This document shows, one piece after another, positions 55,742-64,000 of a stretch of DNA of 64,000 bases; positions within the stretch are counted from its first letter, which is position 1; every line of letters begins with the position of its first letter. The notes beneath the pieces were generated by a model. That model was not told where the DNA came from. It did no database searches and worked only from the letters and a program-made list of their open reading frames with translations. The stretch is from Acuticoccus kalidii (GTDB lineage: Bacteria > Pseudomonadota > Alphaproteobacteria > Rhizobiales > Amorphaceae): NCBI RefSeq assembly GCF_021556395.1, contig NZ_JAKGCS010000024.1:1-64000 (forward strand), read 5' to 3'. A program made the translations under genes and the position numbers.

Positions 55742-57100
55742 TCATCCGAATTTGCGCACCCGCGGCGGCGCCGCGCCGCCTTCCAGCATCAGAACCGTGA
55801 GCGCCCAGACGAGCGCGTCGATCCGGTCCGGCGACACACCCTCCGCCGTCCCCGCAGGAACGAAATTGCACATCTGATCCTCGAGCTCGGCCATCACGCC
55901 GACGTGGCTGACGCGTCCTTGCGCATAAAGGAGCGCCACGGGCTCGGCCCGCACCCACTTTCCCCGGCTCGCCCGGACCGGGACGACGGGAACCGACGCA
56001 TCGGCCTCCCGCACGATCGTCTCGACCATCTCGCCCCCCTGGTTCACCTCGGCGACGAGCCGGTCGGCCCCGAGGGCGTGGTAGAGGCCCACCGCGCGCT
56101 CCGCCCAAACCTTCGGCGCAGCCCGCATCACGGTCTGATCGGCGAGCACGTAGGCCCGCCCATCCGCGCCGAGCCCGGCCGCGACGATGCCGCACGCTGC
56201 CGATCGCGAGCCGCTCGTCGCCGGCGGATCCACCGCCACGACGATCCGCTGCATCTGCGGCGCCTCGCGGACCCGGCCCTCATCGAGAGCGCTGCGCGAC
56301 CAAAGCGCATCGTCACGATCCTCGATCAGCTCGCCGTCAAGCTCCTGGCGCCCGAGCCGCGTGCCCCGATATCGGTCGACGATGGTCTCCAAAAAGCCCG
56401 GCGCCAGATTGACCGCATTCTGCGCCGTCGCCATTCGGGTCAGCGCCGTGCGGCGATCCTCCATCAGCCGGCGCAAAAGCGGCACCGGCCGCGGCGTCGT
56501 GGTCACGACCTGACGCGGGTTCTCACCGAGCCGAAGCGCGAACTGGAGCATGTCCCAGGTCGCGTCCGGCTCCGGCCATTTCGCGAGCTCATCGCTCCAC
56601 GCCGCGCCGAATTGCGGCCCGCGCAGCGCTTCGGGATCGGCCGCGGAAAAGAGCTGTGCCGATGCCCCGTTCGGCCAGGCGAGGCGCTTGCGAGAGGGCT
56701 GCCATTCCGGCCGGTCCTGGCGCGAGGAGATGGCGAGGATGCCCGACACCCCTTCCACCATCACCTCGCGCGCGTCGGCGAACGTCTCGCCGACCAGCGC
56801 GATGCGCTCTCACGGCGACGCTGCGAACGGGGCGATCCCCAACGCCATCCCGCGCACCCATTCCGCGCCGGCCCGCGTCTTACCCGCGCCGCGTCCGCCG
56901 AGAATGAGCCACGTCGTCCAGTCGCCGTCCGGCGGAAGCTGCTCGCGCCGCGCCCAGACCGGCCAATCCGCGAGGAGCGCTTCGGTCATCGCCGGCGTCA
57001 GGCTCGCCAGAAACTCACTCGCCTGCCCCCGCTTCACGCACGCCAGCAACGAGCGGCGCATCTGATAGACCGAGGCTCTACGCGGCGCTATCTCGCTCAC
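55742..57100 (-). pseudogene. GTA g2: large terminase (TerL) interrupted by an in-frame TGA
   Basis: A 452-codon frame, the expected length of GTA TerL, broken by one TGA at codon 97 (56810-56812). The frame is the same on both sides, so it is a nonsense codon and not a frameshift. Before it: Walker A GGRGAGKT at 68-75. After it the family sequence resumes at once (ERIALVGETFADAREVM), with Walker B (AAWSDELAKWP), and the nuclease acidic residues (VAVDPPATS and the late DALVWAL). TerL powers DNA packaging and cuts DNA. Unless the codon is read through or is a sequencing error, packaging is lost. The start is GTG within the g1 stop; restart at 56764/56761 would lack Walker A. Confidence 0.88.
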
Positions 57101-57447
57101 GCTTCGGCCTTCGCGCCCTTGGTCCCCTTGTTCGCCGTCCGCCCCCGTTTGGCGGCGCCGGCCTTGTTCGCAGGGTTCATCCGCGCCAGCCTCTCGGCGA
57201 GTACGGCGCGCACATGACCCGGATCGAGCGTTTCCCCAGCCGCCTCGCCCGTCAGCTTGCGATCGAGCGAAATCAGCGTCTCCAAGGTTTTCGCAAGCCC
57301 GCTCAGCAACTTGGTGTCTTCGACAATCTCCGCCCCTTGCCGCGCGATCCGCGTCTCCACGTCACGCACCTGCACGGCGAACGCTGCAAACAGACGCTGA
57401 ACCAACCCCTCACGGCTCTCGAGCCCGTTCAATGCGATCTCGACCAT
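57097..57447 (-). CDS. GTA g1: probable small terminase-like protein
   Basis: 116 residues from ATG 57447 (GGGAGG upstream). Mostly helical, 'LVQRLFAAFAVQVRDVETRI' near 15-34 and 'LLSGLAKTLETLISLDRKL' near 47-65, with a basic Ala/Lys/Gly tail (97-116). This fits the small DNA-binding subunit that precedes TerL in GTAs. The stop overlaps the terminase GTG by 4 bases. The open frame continues 16 codons upstream, but the ribosome site favours 57447. Confidence 0.85.
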   Translation of the reverse strand: MVEIALNGLESREGLVQRLFAAFAVQVRDVETRIARQGAEIVEDTKLLSGLAKTLETLISLDRKLTGEAAGETLDPGHVRAVLAERLARMNPANKAGAAKRGRTANKGTKGAKAEA

Positions 57448-57496
57448 CTCGCCCTCCCCCTCCCGGATTTGGACCGTCCGACAACCCGCGGACACG

Positions 57497-57533
57497 AAAA
57501 AAGCCCGACGCGCTCACCCCGGCGCATCAGGCT
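57497..57533 (-). terminator. Second of two tandem intrinsic terminators before GTA g1
   Basis: On the minus strand a 12-bp stem (AGCCTGATGCGC with GCGCGTCGGGCT, two G-U pairs, 8-base loop) is followed by five T (57501-57497). It ends 50 bases before the g1 start codon. Confidence 0.85.
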
Positions 57534-57560
57534 AAAAAAAAACGCCGCCCGAAGGCGGCG
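57534..57560 (-). terminator. First of two tandem intrinsic terminators before GTA g1
   Basis: On the minus strand CGCCGCC-TTCG-GGCGGCG, a perfect 7-bp stem with a stable TTCG loop, is followed by nine T (57542-57534). It abuts the next terminator without a gap. Confidence 0.93.
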
Positions 57561-57780
57561 CAGATTGTGAGAAACAAAACATCGAGTGCCTCGATACGCA
57601 GCGGCACACGCCGCCTTCAAGCCACCTCGACCAACCTCAGTACCCCGACCAACCCGCTATGCAGCGATGGCCGCTCACCCTTCCGGTCCCGACGGAAGAG
57701 TCATTGCCGAATATCGAACGTTGCGACTGAACCCATTTCCCGGTGGGCCCCGTCGCTCGGCCCTTCTTCGCGACAGTGCC

Positions 57781-57819
57781 CAACCTATAGCCTAGCAGCG
57801 GGAGGGTGTCAACCTATAG
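57781..57819 (-). repeat. Two 10-bp direct repeats over the GTA promoter
   Basis: CTATAGGTTG occurs twice on the minus strand, at 57819-57810 and 57790-57781, 29 bases apart. One copy covers the start of the -35 element, the other the -10. They may bind an activator or give alternative promoters. Confidence 0.6.
57784..57812 (-). promoter_or_regulatory. Candidate promoter of the GTA cluster
   Basis: On the minus strand TTGACA (57812-57807) - 17 bases - TATAGG (57789-57784). The -35 is perfect and the -10 (CTATAG) fits the alphaproteobacterial CTATAT preference. The predicted start near 57777 gives a leader of about 330 bases that runs through both tandem terminators before g1. It lies just after the ycgN stop. 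Confidence 0.7.
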
Positions 57820-57822
57820 TTT

Positions 57823-58269
57823 TCATTCTTCGTCGGGCCAACCGACGATATGTTCCTCGTACGCCTCGACACCCACGTCGTCCTCGGACACCACGCGCCC
57901 GCGGACCGAGATGCCGGCCTCGTGCACGGTCGCCGGATCGCCCGATTTCAACGGATGCCACCAGAAAAGGTCGCGCCCCTCCCGCACCAGGCGATAGCCG
58001 CACGTCGCCGGCAGCCATGTCAGCGCGCGCACCGTTTCGGGGGTCAGGGGAACACAATCGGGAACCACCTCCGTCCGCCGCTCATAGTTGCGGCACCGGC
58101 ACGTCCCGTGATCGAGCAAGGTGCAGGCGACGTTCGTCCACGCGATCTCGCCCGTATCATAATCCTCGAGCTTATTGAGACAGCAGCGCCCGCACCCGTC
58201 GCACAGCGCTTCCCATTCGCTCGGGTTCATCTCCTCCAGCGCCTTCGTGCGCCAGAACGGCTCACTCAT
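57823..58269 (-). CDS. YcgN-family cysteine-cluster protein
   Basis: 148 residues from ATG 58269. The N-terminal '[19 protein letters not shown]' (18-36) with the C-x2-C-x2-CC cluster, followed by [18 protein letters not shown] and [11 protein letters not shown], defines the YcgN/UPF0260 family, probably a zinc- or iron-sulfur-binding protein of unknown role. It overlaps the DUF1491 gene by 8 bases. It lies directly upstream of the GTA cluster in the same direction; tandem terminators insulate the two. Confidence 0.9.
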   Translation of the reverse strand: MSEPFWRTKALEEMNPSEWEALCDGCGRCCLNKLEDYDTGEIAWTNVACTLLDHGTCRCRNYERRTEVVPDCVPLTPETVRALTWLPATCGYRLVREGRDLFWWHPLKSGDPATVHEAGISVRGRVVSEDDVGVEAYEEHIVGWPDEE

Positions 58270-58630
58270 ATTCGTCCGCCGTGAAGAACGCGCGCCCGTC
58301 ACGGTCCTCGACCGTCACCAGCCAGAGATCGCGGTCGAACGAGGCTTCCCGCTCGATCCGTTCCGTGACGTCCATATACGGCGCGCCGCTGAGCAATTTC
58401 TCAAAGCCCCGCCGCCCGTCGTCGAACGTATGGGGGCCATAAAGGTCCGCCCCGTTCCCGTGCAGACACTCGACGAAGACCGCGCCCGCGCTCTCGTCAC
58501 CCTTGCGCGAGATCGCGGCGAACGCGCCCGCGGCGGAACATCGACGCACGTAGGCGCTCACCCAGACGGCGGCCTTCAGCCGGGGTGCGGGCGCCCACTC
58601 GTCTCTATCGTCAAATCTCAGATCACTCAC
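58262..58630 (-). CDS. DUF1491 family protein
   Basis: 122 residues from GTG 58630; the frame goes on to 58666. '[20 protein letters not shown]' near 19-38, '[14 protein letters not shown]' near 43-56 and the C-terminal '[19 protein letters not shown]' near 97-115 match DUF1491, a small alphaproteobacterial family of unknown function. Weak ribosome site, so the start is uncertain. Overlaps both ycgN and the next upstream gene region. Confidence 0.82.
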   Translation of the reverse strand: MSDLRFDDRDEWAPAPRLKAAVWVSAYVRRCSAAGAFAAISRKGDESAGAVFVECLHGNGADLYGPHTFDDGRRGFEKLLSGAPYMDVTERIEREASFDRDLWLVTVEDRDGRAFFTADEYE

Positions 58631-58646
58631 GCAAGGGGAATTGGGC

Positions 58647-59360
58647 TCAAGCGCCCTCGCCCGCAAGCGCCCGCAGCACTTCCGGCGTCATCCCCTGCGA
58701 ACGAAGGCCGCGCGCCGCGGAAAAGCGCTCGAGCGCCGACCTTGTTTGCGGTCCCATTTTACCATCCACGGACACCGGGCCGAATCCGCGCTCGTTGAGC
58801 AGTGCCTGGACCTCGAAAATGTCCATCTGCGCGGCGGGCCGCCGTGTCACGGGGGCCGGCTCCGCGACAACCGGACGCGGCGCATCGACGCTCACCGCCG
58901 CCACGATCGCAACGTTAGGCTGCCCCGTCTCAGGAAGGCCGCGATCCCGCTCGAACTGGCGAATGGCCTCGGCCGTCGGCTCGTCGAGAATGCCGGTCAC
59001 CTCACCGGAATAATAACCGGCTTCGGCAAGGCCGGCCTGGACATCCTCGATCAACGAGATATCCGCATCGGTCTGCCCGGCGTCGAGGGTGATCTCACGG
59101 ATCGGGTCGTTGTCGGCGCCATTGTGCGCGGCGAAGGACTGGGCGCTCTCACCCGCTCCCCATAGCGGGGCCGGATGTCGCTCGTCCTGCTGCCACAAGG
59201 CGTTGCTCGCGACGACCGCGACGATCGCGATCCCGGCGACCGAAGCCGCCGTCGCTCCCTTCCGGCGCATCACACGCCGGCGAATGCGCCGCCCGGTCTG
59301 GCTGACCACGGCCGCCCAATCCTCGATAGGCAATCGATCAATATGTTCGGTCAGACGCAC
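58647..59360 (-). CDS. Membrane-anchored protein with two peptidoglycan-binding domains
   Basis: 237 residues. A basic cytoplasmic start (RRIRRRVMRRK), one membrane helix (about 37-55), then two PG_binding_1 domains: about 103-145 (VQAGLAEAGYYSGEVTGILD) and about 180-230 (VQALLNERGFGPVSVDGKMG). Such proteins hold envelope proteins at the wall; the precise role is not known. The start is GTG with AAGGAGG 9 bases upstream. It lies upstream of DUF1491 and ycgN in one direction. Confidence 0.85.
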   Translation of the reverse strand: MRLTEHIDRLPIEDWAAVVSQTGRRIRRRVMRRKGATAASVAGIAIVAVVASNALWQQDERHPAPLWGAGESAQSFAAHNGADNDPIREITLDAGQTDADISLIEDVQAGLAEAGYYSGEVTGILDEPTAEAIRQFERDRGLPETGQPNVAIVAAVSVDAPRPVVAEPAPVTRRPAAQMDIFEVQALLNERGFGPVSVDGKMGPQTRSALERFSAARGLRSQGMTPEVLRALAGEGA

Positions 59361-59515
59361 AGTGAGGTACCTCCTTGACCCAGGTTGCCAAAAACCTGTG
59401 AAAAGGGTGTTAAACGTGACCTCACTCGGGCCTGCACAATCCGATCGGACGCGCCAACCTGCCCGTTACCCGCTCCTGCTATCTTCGGTTCGAACAACGA
59501 TCGGACACAAGCCTC

Positions 59516-59899
59516 ATGTCAACTCTGTTCAAGCTTATCGCGCTCGCGATCGTGGTGGTCCTGCTGAGCCCGGTTTTCGCGGGGAACACCCAATTCGGTC
59601 AGGTGGTCGGCGCTGCGATCGACGATGCGCGCTCCTTCTGCGACCGCCGGCCGGAAACCTGCCGCCAGGGCATGGAACTCATGCGCGTGACGGGTCGCCT
59701 CGTCGGTGAAACGCTCACCAACCTCGCCGATAACGTCCACAACGCGGCGACGAGCGGCAATGACGATGCCCTCACTCCCGAGGATCGTGCCCTGTCCCCC
59801 GCTTCGGTCAACACACGCATGCCCGACGCATCGGCCGCCGCCAAAGGCGACGTGAAGCCCGACGCCTTCGCCGCACACGGCCAAGATCGACCGATCTGA
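59516..59899 (+). CDS. DUF5330-like small membrane or exported protein
   Basis: 127 residues. One N-terminal hydrophobic segment (about 5-22), then 'IDDARSFCDRRPETCRQGME' (35-54) with two cysteines, the pattern of DUF5330 proteins of rhizobia, and a disordered tail. Function unknown. It is divergent from the PG-binding gene, with about 155 bases between them that carry both promoters. Confidence 0.72.
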   Translation: MSTLFKLIALAIVVVLLSPVFAGNTQFGQVVGAAIDDARSFCDRRPETCRQGMELMRVTGRLVGETLTNLADNVHNAATSGNDDALTPEDRALSPASVNTRMPDASAAAKGDVKPDAFAAHGQDRPI

Positions 59900-59989
59900 C
59901 CGCGAGCGCGGCCGGCTCAGGCCAGGAATCTCTCGAAAAGCGCCATTTGCGCCATCAACGCCTTCCGTTTCACACGATCGGAAGGGATG

Positions 59990-60529
59990 ATGGCGCAACG
60001 CTCTTCAACAACCCCGGACGCCATGGCCGAACAACGACTTCGACTTCCCGAAAAAGCCTTCCCCGTCTCGTGGGACCAGTTTCACCGTGACTGCCGCGCC
60101 CTCGCATGGCGGCTCAACGGGGCCGGTCCGTTCGAGGCGATCGTGTGCATCACGCGCGGCGGCCTCGTCCCGGCGGCGATCGTCGCGCGCGAACTCGGCG
60201 TTCGCGTGATCGATACGATCTCCATCGTCTCCTACGGTGATTTCAAGCAGCTCGAAGCGCTGAACGTCGTGAAGGACGTCGATCCCAAGATCGCATCGGG
60301 CGACCCGGCCAAGACCCTCATCGTCGACGACCTCGTCGACACCGGTAAAACCGCCCGTCTCGTCCGCGACAAGCTGCCCGGCGCCCACTTCGCGACGGTC
60401 TACGCCAAGCCCAAAGGCCGCCCCCTCGTCGACACGTTCGTCACCGAGGTCAGCCAGGACACTTGGATCTATTTCCCGTGGGATCTCGGCTATTCGTTCC
60501 AGCCCCCGATCCACGGCGGGATCGGCTAG
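59990..60529 (+). CDS. gpt: Xanthine-guanine phosphoribosyltransferase
   Basis: 179 residues. Salvages xanthine, guanine and hypoxanthine with PRPP. 'SRGGLVP'-type loop (here [17 protein letters not shown] near 55-71), PRPP-binding '[13 protein letters not shown]' near 106-118, and '[25 protein letters not shown]' (quoted by its ends PKGRPLVD and DTWIYFPWD) match E. coli Gpt, with an N-terminal extension. Starts at 59987, 59990 and 60023 are possible; GGAAGGG favours the first pair. Confidence 0.92.
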   Translation: MAQRSSTTPDAMAEQRLRLPEKAFPVSWDQFHRDCRALAWRLNGAGPFEAIVCITRGGLVPAAIVARELGVRVIDTISIVSYGDFKQLEALNVVKDVDPKIASGDPAKTLIVDDLVDTGKTARLVRDKLPGAHFATVYAKPKGRPLVDTFVTEVSQDTWIYFPWDLGYSFQPPIHGGIG

Positions 60530-60550
60530 AAAGAGCCGCGCCACGAAGCC

Positions 60551-60588
60551 AAAAAAACCGCGCGACTAAGCTGGAAGGGCCGCCGCGG
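60551..60588 (-). terminator. Possible intrinsic terminator after rnd
   Basis: On the minus strand CCGCG (60588-60584) and CGCGG (60562-60558) enclose a 21-base loop, followed by seven T (60557-60551). The stem is short. It lies between the converging gpt and rnd genes. Confidence 0.45.
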
Positions 60589-60646
60589 TGGGGCCGGAGC
60601 GGCCGCCGCGGCGCATTTGCCCGTCACGATCCGCGCGAGCCGTGGC

Positions 60647-61915
60647 TCAGAGCGAATCCTGCGCCGCATCCTCGTGCGGCGCCGTCTCGGCGGACATCGC
60701 CTCGTCACCGCCATTGCGCTTGCGGCGCCGCCGGGAGCGCCCACCGGTCGCCGGAACCGGGTTCACCGGACGATCGCAATCGATCGTCTTCAACCCGCGC
60801 CCGTCGAACGCGATCGCGATCTCGCCCGCCCGCAGCTTGAGCGCCGCCTCGCCGAAGACCGACCGCCGCCAGCCCGCGAGCGCCGGTGCGTCATGCCCCG
60901 CGACGATCGCCTCCAGCTCATCGACCGTCGCGACCACCTTCGGCGCGACGCCGTTCGCCTCGGCGCACAGCTTCAAAAGCACCTTCATCAGCTCGACCGC
61001 CGAGCTCGCGCCCTCGATATTCGGCTTGCGCTTGGGCAGCGCCGGCAGCTCGCTCGCCGGCCGTGACGTCACCTCGTTGACGATCGCAAGGCTCGCCTGG
61101 CCGAGCCGCGAGCGCTCGAACCCCTTGCCGACGGCCCGCAATTTCGCGAGCGCCTCCGGCGATTTCGGACGCTGGAGCGCGATCTCGTAGATCACATCGT
61201 CCTTCATCACACGGTTGCGCGGCACGTCGCGCTCGCGCGCCTCCCGCTCGCGCAGGGCCGCGATCTCCATCAGAACCGCGAGTTCCACCGGCTGCCGCGC
61301 GCGCGCCTTGAGGCGTTTCCAGGCGTCCTCCGGCTTGATGTCATAGGTCTCGGCCGAGGCGACCAGCGCCATCTCCTCCGACACCCAGTCCGTCCGCCCC
61401 TTCTCGGCGAGGGTGTCGCGAAGATGGGTGTAGACGGCGCGAAGGTGCGTCACGTCCGCGAGCGCGTAAGTGAGCTGCGCGTCCGTCAGGGGCCGCTCGG
61501 CCCAGTTGGTGAAGCGGGACGACTTGTCGACGATGCTTCCCGTCACCCGCTGGACGATCTGATCATAGGCGACGCTGTCACCGAAGCCGCACACCATCGC
61601 CGCGACTTGCGTGTCGAAGATCGGCGACGGCACCTTGCCGCTCAGATGATGGAAGATTTCAATGTCCTGACGCGCGGCGTGAAACACCTTCATCACCGCC
61701 TCGTTCGTCATGAGATCGAACAGCGGTTCGAGCGACAGCTCCTCGGCGAGCGGATCGATGATCGCCGCCTCGTCCATCGATGCGATCTGGACGAGGCACA
61801 ATTTCGGCCAAAACGTCGTCTCGCGCATAAACTCGGTGTCGACCGTCACGAACGGCGCCGAGGAGAGACGCGTGCACAAGGCTTCGAGCGCGTCCGTCGT
61901 CCTGATGATATCCAT
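60647..61915 (-). CDS. rnd: Ribonuclease D
   Basis: 422 residues from ATG 61915 (the frame runs on to 62020). 3'-5' exonuclease for tRNA 3' ends. The DEDD domain shows VDTEFMRET (DxE) near 25-33, 'HAARQDIEIF' near 78-87 and the late 'YALADVTHL' near 148; an HRDC domain follows (about 210-285). The Arg/Lys-rich and acidic C-terminal tail (about 390-422) is beyond the usual length. Converges on gpt. Confidence 0.93.
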   Translation of the reverse strand: MDIIRTTDALEALCTRLSSAPFVTVDTEFMRETTFWPKLCLVQIASMDEAAIIDPLAEELSLEPLFDLMTNEAVMKVFHAARQDIEIFHHLSGKVPSPIFDTQVAAMVCGFGDSVAYDQIVQRVTGSIVDKSSRFTNWAERPLTDAQLTYALADVTHLRAVYTHLRDTLAEKGRTDWVSEEMALVASAETYDIKPEDAWKRLKARARQPVELAVLMEIAALREREARERDVPRNRVMKDDVIYEIALQRPKSPEALAKLRAVGKGFERSRLGQASLAIVNEVTSRPASELPALPKRKPNIEGASSAVELMKVLLKLCAEANGVAPKVVATVDELEAIVAGHDAPALAGWRRSVFGEAALKLRAGEIAIAFDGRGLKTIDCDRPVNPVPATGGRSRRRRKRNGGDEAMSAETAPHEDAAQDSL

Positions 61916-61934
61916 CGCCTTCAGCCTGCGTCTT

Positions 61935-63086
61935 TCAAACCTGCGGCTTGCCGGGACGCGGGAACACGTCCGCGTCCTCCATCGGCTGGGTGGTGAAGCC
62001 GGCAATCGGCCCCATCGCATCCCGATCGCGTTGGATCTCCACCGGGCTTACCGCATAAGCCGTCAAGAGTTCCGCGATCGACCGCAACGCGTGCAGATGT
62101 ACGCGTTCATAGCCGTGCGAGCTATCCACGCCGAACGTCACCAGAGCTGTGCGTACGTCATGGCCGGCCTGCAACGCTGCCGCGCTGTCGGAACGGTAAT
62201 AGCGGAACACGTCCTTCTGATAGCGTATTTCGTTCTCTTCGCACAAACGCACCAGTTTTTGCGTCAAATGCCAGTCGAACGGCCCGGATTGGTCGGCCAT
62301 GCCGACGGTGACGCCGAACTCCGCGCTCGCCTGGCCGGGCGCCGTCGTCCCGTTGTCGATCGTCACCATGGAGGCGATATCGTCGGTCAGCACCGACGCG
62401 CCGCCGATCCCGACCTCCTCGGCGATCGAGAACAGAAAGAAGAGATCGACCGGCAGCTCGACCTTTTCCCGCAAAATCGCGTCGATCGTCGCAAACAGGA
62501 TCGCGACCCCCGCTTTGTCGTCGAGATGGCGGGAGACGATGTAGTCGTTGTCCATGAACTCCGGCTGCGGATCGATCGCGACGAGATCGCCGATCCCGAA
62601 GCCGAGACGGCGCAGATCATGCTCGTCCTTGAGGATCGCGTCGACCCGCATTTCGACATTGGTCCAGGCGACGGGCTGGGTGTCGATCTCGTCGTTGAAG
62701 GTATGGCCCGAGGCCTTCAGCGGCAGGATCGTCCCCCGATAGGCGCCATTGTCGGTGAAGACGGTCGCCCGCGCGCCCTCCGCGAAACGGGAGGACCAAT
62801 GCCCCACCGGCACGAGCTCCAGGCGCCCGTTCGACTTCAGCTGCTTGACCTGCGCCCCGATCGTGTCGAGGTGAGCGATCATCGCCCGCGCGCCTTTGGG
62901 GCTCGCGCCCGGCAGACGCGCCCGGATCGCACCGCGCCGGGTGATCTCCATCTCGACGCCGAGCCGCCGCAGCTCGCCGACCGCCGTGCGGACGATCGTG
63001 TCCGTGTACCCGGTCGGCGACGCGATCGACAAAAGCTCGGCCAACGTGTCCTTTAGATAGACGGTGTCGATGGTCAGGCGGGACAC
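61935..63086 (-). CDS. M42-family peptidase of the NAGGN osmoprotectant system
   Basis: 383 residues. A zinc aminopeptidase fold: 'MIAHLDTIGAQV' near 69-80, bridging Asp in 'SRHLDDKAGVAIL' near 186-198, catalytic Glu pair in 'IAEEVGIGG' near 224-232, and 'VDSSHGYERVH' near 341-351. It is the M42-type member found next to the N-acetylglutaminylglutamine synthesis genes and may recycle the osmolyte. The start is GTG and overlaps the next upstream gene by 13 bases, so it is in that operon. Confidence 0.88.
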   Translation of the reverse strand: MSRLTIDTVYLKDTLAELLSIASPTGYTDTIVRTAVGELRRLGVEMEITRRGAIRARLPGASPKGARAMIAHLDTIGAQVKQLKSNGRLELVPVGHWSSRFAEGARATVFTDNGAYRGTILPLKASGHTFNDEIDTQPVAWTNVEMRVDAILKDEHDLRRLGFGIGDLVAIDPQPEFMDNDYIVSRHLDDKAGVAILFATIDAILREKVELPVDLFFLFSIAEEVGIGGASVLTDDIASMVTIDNGTTAPGQASAEFGVTVGMADQSGPFDWHLTQKLVRLCEENEIRYQKDVFRYYRSDSAAALQAGHDVRTALVTFGVDSSHGYERVHLHALRSIAELLTAYAVSPVEIQRDRDAMGPIAGFTTQPMEDADVFPRPGKPQV

Positions 63087-64000
63087 GTTGCCCCCATTTC
63101 GGACGAGCCCTGTCGCGCCTGCCGTGCCGCATGGGGCACCGAAAGCGGGAACAGGAGGTCGATGAAGCGCTCGGCCGTCGGCTGCGGCTCGTGATTGGCA
63201 AGGCCCGGCCGCTCGTTCGCCTCGATGAAGCGATAGTCCGCCTCGCGATGCGACGGCACCATCAGATCGACGCCGACGACCGGAATGTCGATCGCCCGGG
63301 AGATCCGCACCGCCGCATCCACCAGCGCCGGATGCACGTGATCCGTCACGTCGTGGATCGTCCCGCCGGTGTGAAGGTTCGCCGTGCGGCGCACCTGCAC
63401 CTCGCGCCCGTCATCGGGAACGCTGTCCATCTCGAATCCTTGCAGCCGAAGGCAGCGCTCGGTCTCGGCGTCCATCGGGATCGACGCCTCCCCGCCTGTC
63501 GCTGCCGCCCGGCGGCGGCTCTGCTTTTCGATCAACGCCTTCACGGTCGATGTACCATCTCCGAACACACGCGCCGCCTTGCGGACGGCCGCGGCGACGA
63601 CCCGATGATCGATCACAACGAGCCTCAGGTCATCGCCCTCGACGAATTCCTCCACGAGAACACGCTCGCACACCTCCCTTGCGCGGGCAAAGGCGGCCTC
63701 GATATCGTCCTCGGCGGTCAGTCCGACCGAAATTCCGCGCCCCTGTTCGCCCCGCGCCGGCTTCAAAACGATCCGCTCGTGCTGCTCCAGGAAGCCGCGC
63801 GCCTCGTCGGCGGTGGTCGCCTCGATCTCGTCCGGCACCTCGATCCCGGCGCGCTCCACGATCCCGCGCGTCACGGCCTTATCGTCGCAGATCGACATCG
63901 CGACCGCGCTCGTCATCTCCGAGAGCGATTCGCGGCAACGCAGCGAACGCCCGCCATAGGTCAGCCGGAAATAACCGTTCGCGCCGTCGATGATCTCGAC
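63074..64000 (-). CDS. ngg: N-acetylglutaminylglutamine synthetase, ATP-grasp (5' end outside window)
   Basis: The last 308 codons of a frame that is open to the window edge on the minus strand. ATP-grasp ligase: 'RIVLKPARGEQGRGISVGL' near the start of the ATP-grasp domain, 'VLVEEFVEGDDLRLVVI', and the metal/ATP site 'VVGVDLMVPSHREADYRFIEANERPG' (quoted by its ends). In the NAGGN pathway it joins acetylglutamine and glutamine before amidation by an asparagine-synthetase-like enzyme. Overlaps the M42 gene by 13 bases, matching the known pathway cluster. Confidence 0.88.
   Translation of the reverse strand, partial: VEIIDGANGYFRLTYGGRSLRCRESLSEMTSAVAMSICDDKAVTRGIVERAGIEVPDEIEATTADEARGFLEQHERIVLKPARGEQGRGISVGLTAEDDIEAAFARAREVCERVLVEEFVEGDDLRLVVIDHRVVAAAVRKAARVFGDGTSTVKALIEKQSRRRAAATGGEASIPMDAETERCLRLQGFEMDSVPDDGREVQVRRTANLHTGGTIHDVTDHVHPALVDAAVRISRAIDIPVVGVDLMVPSHREADYRFIEANERPGLANHEPQPTAERFIDLLFPLSVPHAARQARQGSSEMGATCPA

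Noticed and set aside
39098..57560. Active or recently integrated prophage
   Set aside because: There is no integrase, repressor, replication gene, tRNA target or att-like flanking repeat. Gene order, the short tape measure and g15 match an RcGTA-type agent, and base composition matches the flanks.

Overview
The window is about 64 kb of high-GC, densely coding DNA from an alphaproteobacterium, most likely of the order Hyphomicrobiales (Rhizobiales). The evidence is the short alphaproteobacterial ProRS, the proS-lolC-lolD-dnaE and amidase-mrcA-prfB/rne neighbourhoods, a cbb3 oxidase set behind perfect FNR/FixK boxes, a FeuP/FeuQ-like regulator pair, and a gene transfer agent (GTA) cluster of the Rhodobacter capsulatus (RcGTA) type. 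The genus cannot be fixed from the sequence. No rRNA, tRNA, CRISPR array, integrase or insertion sequence was seen.

Layout. 1-1.5 kb: the end of a TonB-dependent receptor and a HasA-like haemophore fused to RTX repeats, closed by an intrinsic terminator. 1.6-8.6 kb: proS, lolC, lolD, a 32-residue membrane peptide behind a LexA-like box, and dnaE. 9.0-18.2 kb: an FNR-type regulator, ccoNOQP and ccoGHIS, which build and mature a high-affinity cbb3 oxidase; both operons start behind the same TTGATCGAGATCAA box. 18.3-29.5 kb: prfB with a programmed +1 frameshift, a family-25 glycosyltransferase, mrcA, an N-acetylmuramoyl-alanine amidase, rne and a DsbA/Com1-like oxidoreductase. 29.9-38.7 kb: accB-accC-aat, a DUF2155 protein, a methyltransferase, valS and the two-component pair, followed by a PepSY protein up to 39.0 kb.

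39.1-57.8 kb (minus strand): an RcGTA-type cluster in canonical order. It runs g1, large terminase, portal, two small genes, prohead protease, capsid, connectors, major tail protein, tail chaperones, short tape measure, g12, g13, g14 and g15. A DUF2793/beta-helix/peptidase-S74 tail fibre and a lysis module follow; the module is an endopeptidase with a two-helix membrane tail plus overlapping spanin-like genes. Three features stand out. The terminase has one in-frame TGA at 56810-56812 between Walker A and Walker B. A good promoter at 57784-57812 is separated from g1 by two back-to-back intrinsic terminators. Three more intrinsic terminators sit inside the cluster (terminase/portal, capsid/g6, fibre/lysis), the layout expected for control by anti-termination.

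57.8-64 kb: YcgN, a DUF1491 protein, a membrane-anchored peptidoglycan-binding protein, a DUF5330-like protein, gpt, rnd, and two genes of the N-acetylglutaminylglutamine amide (NAGGN) osmoprotectant system, the second cut by the window edge.
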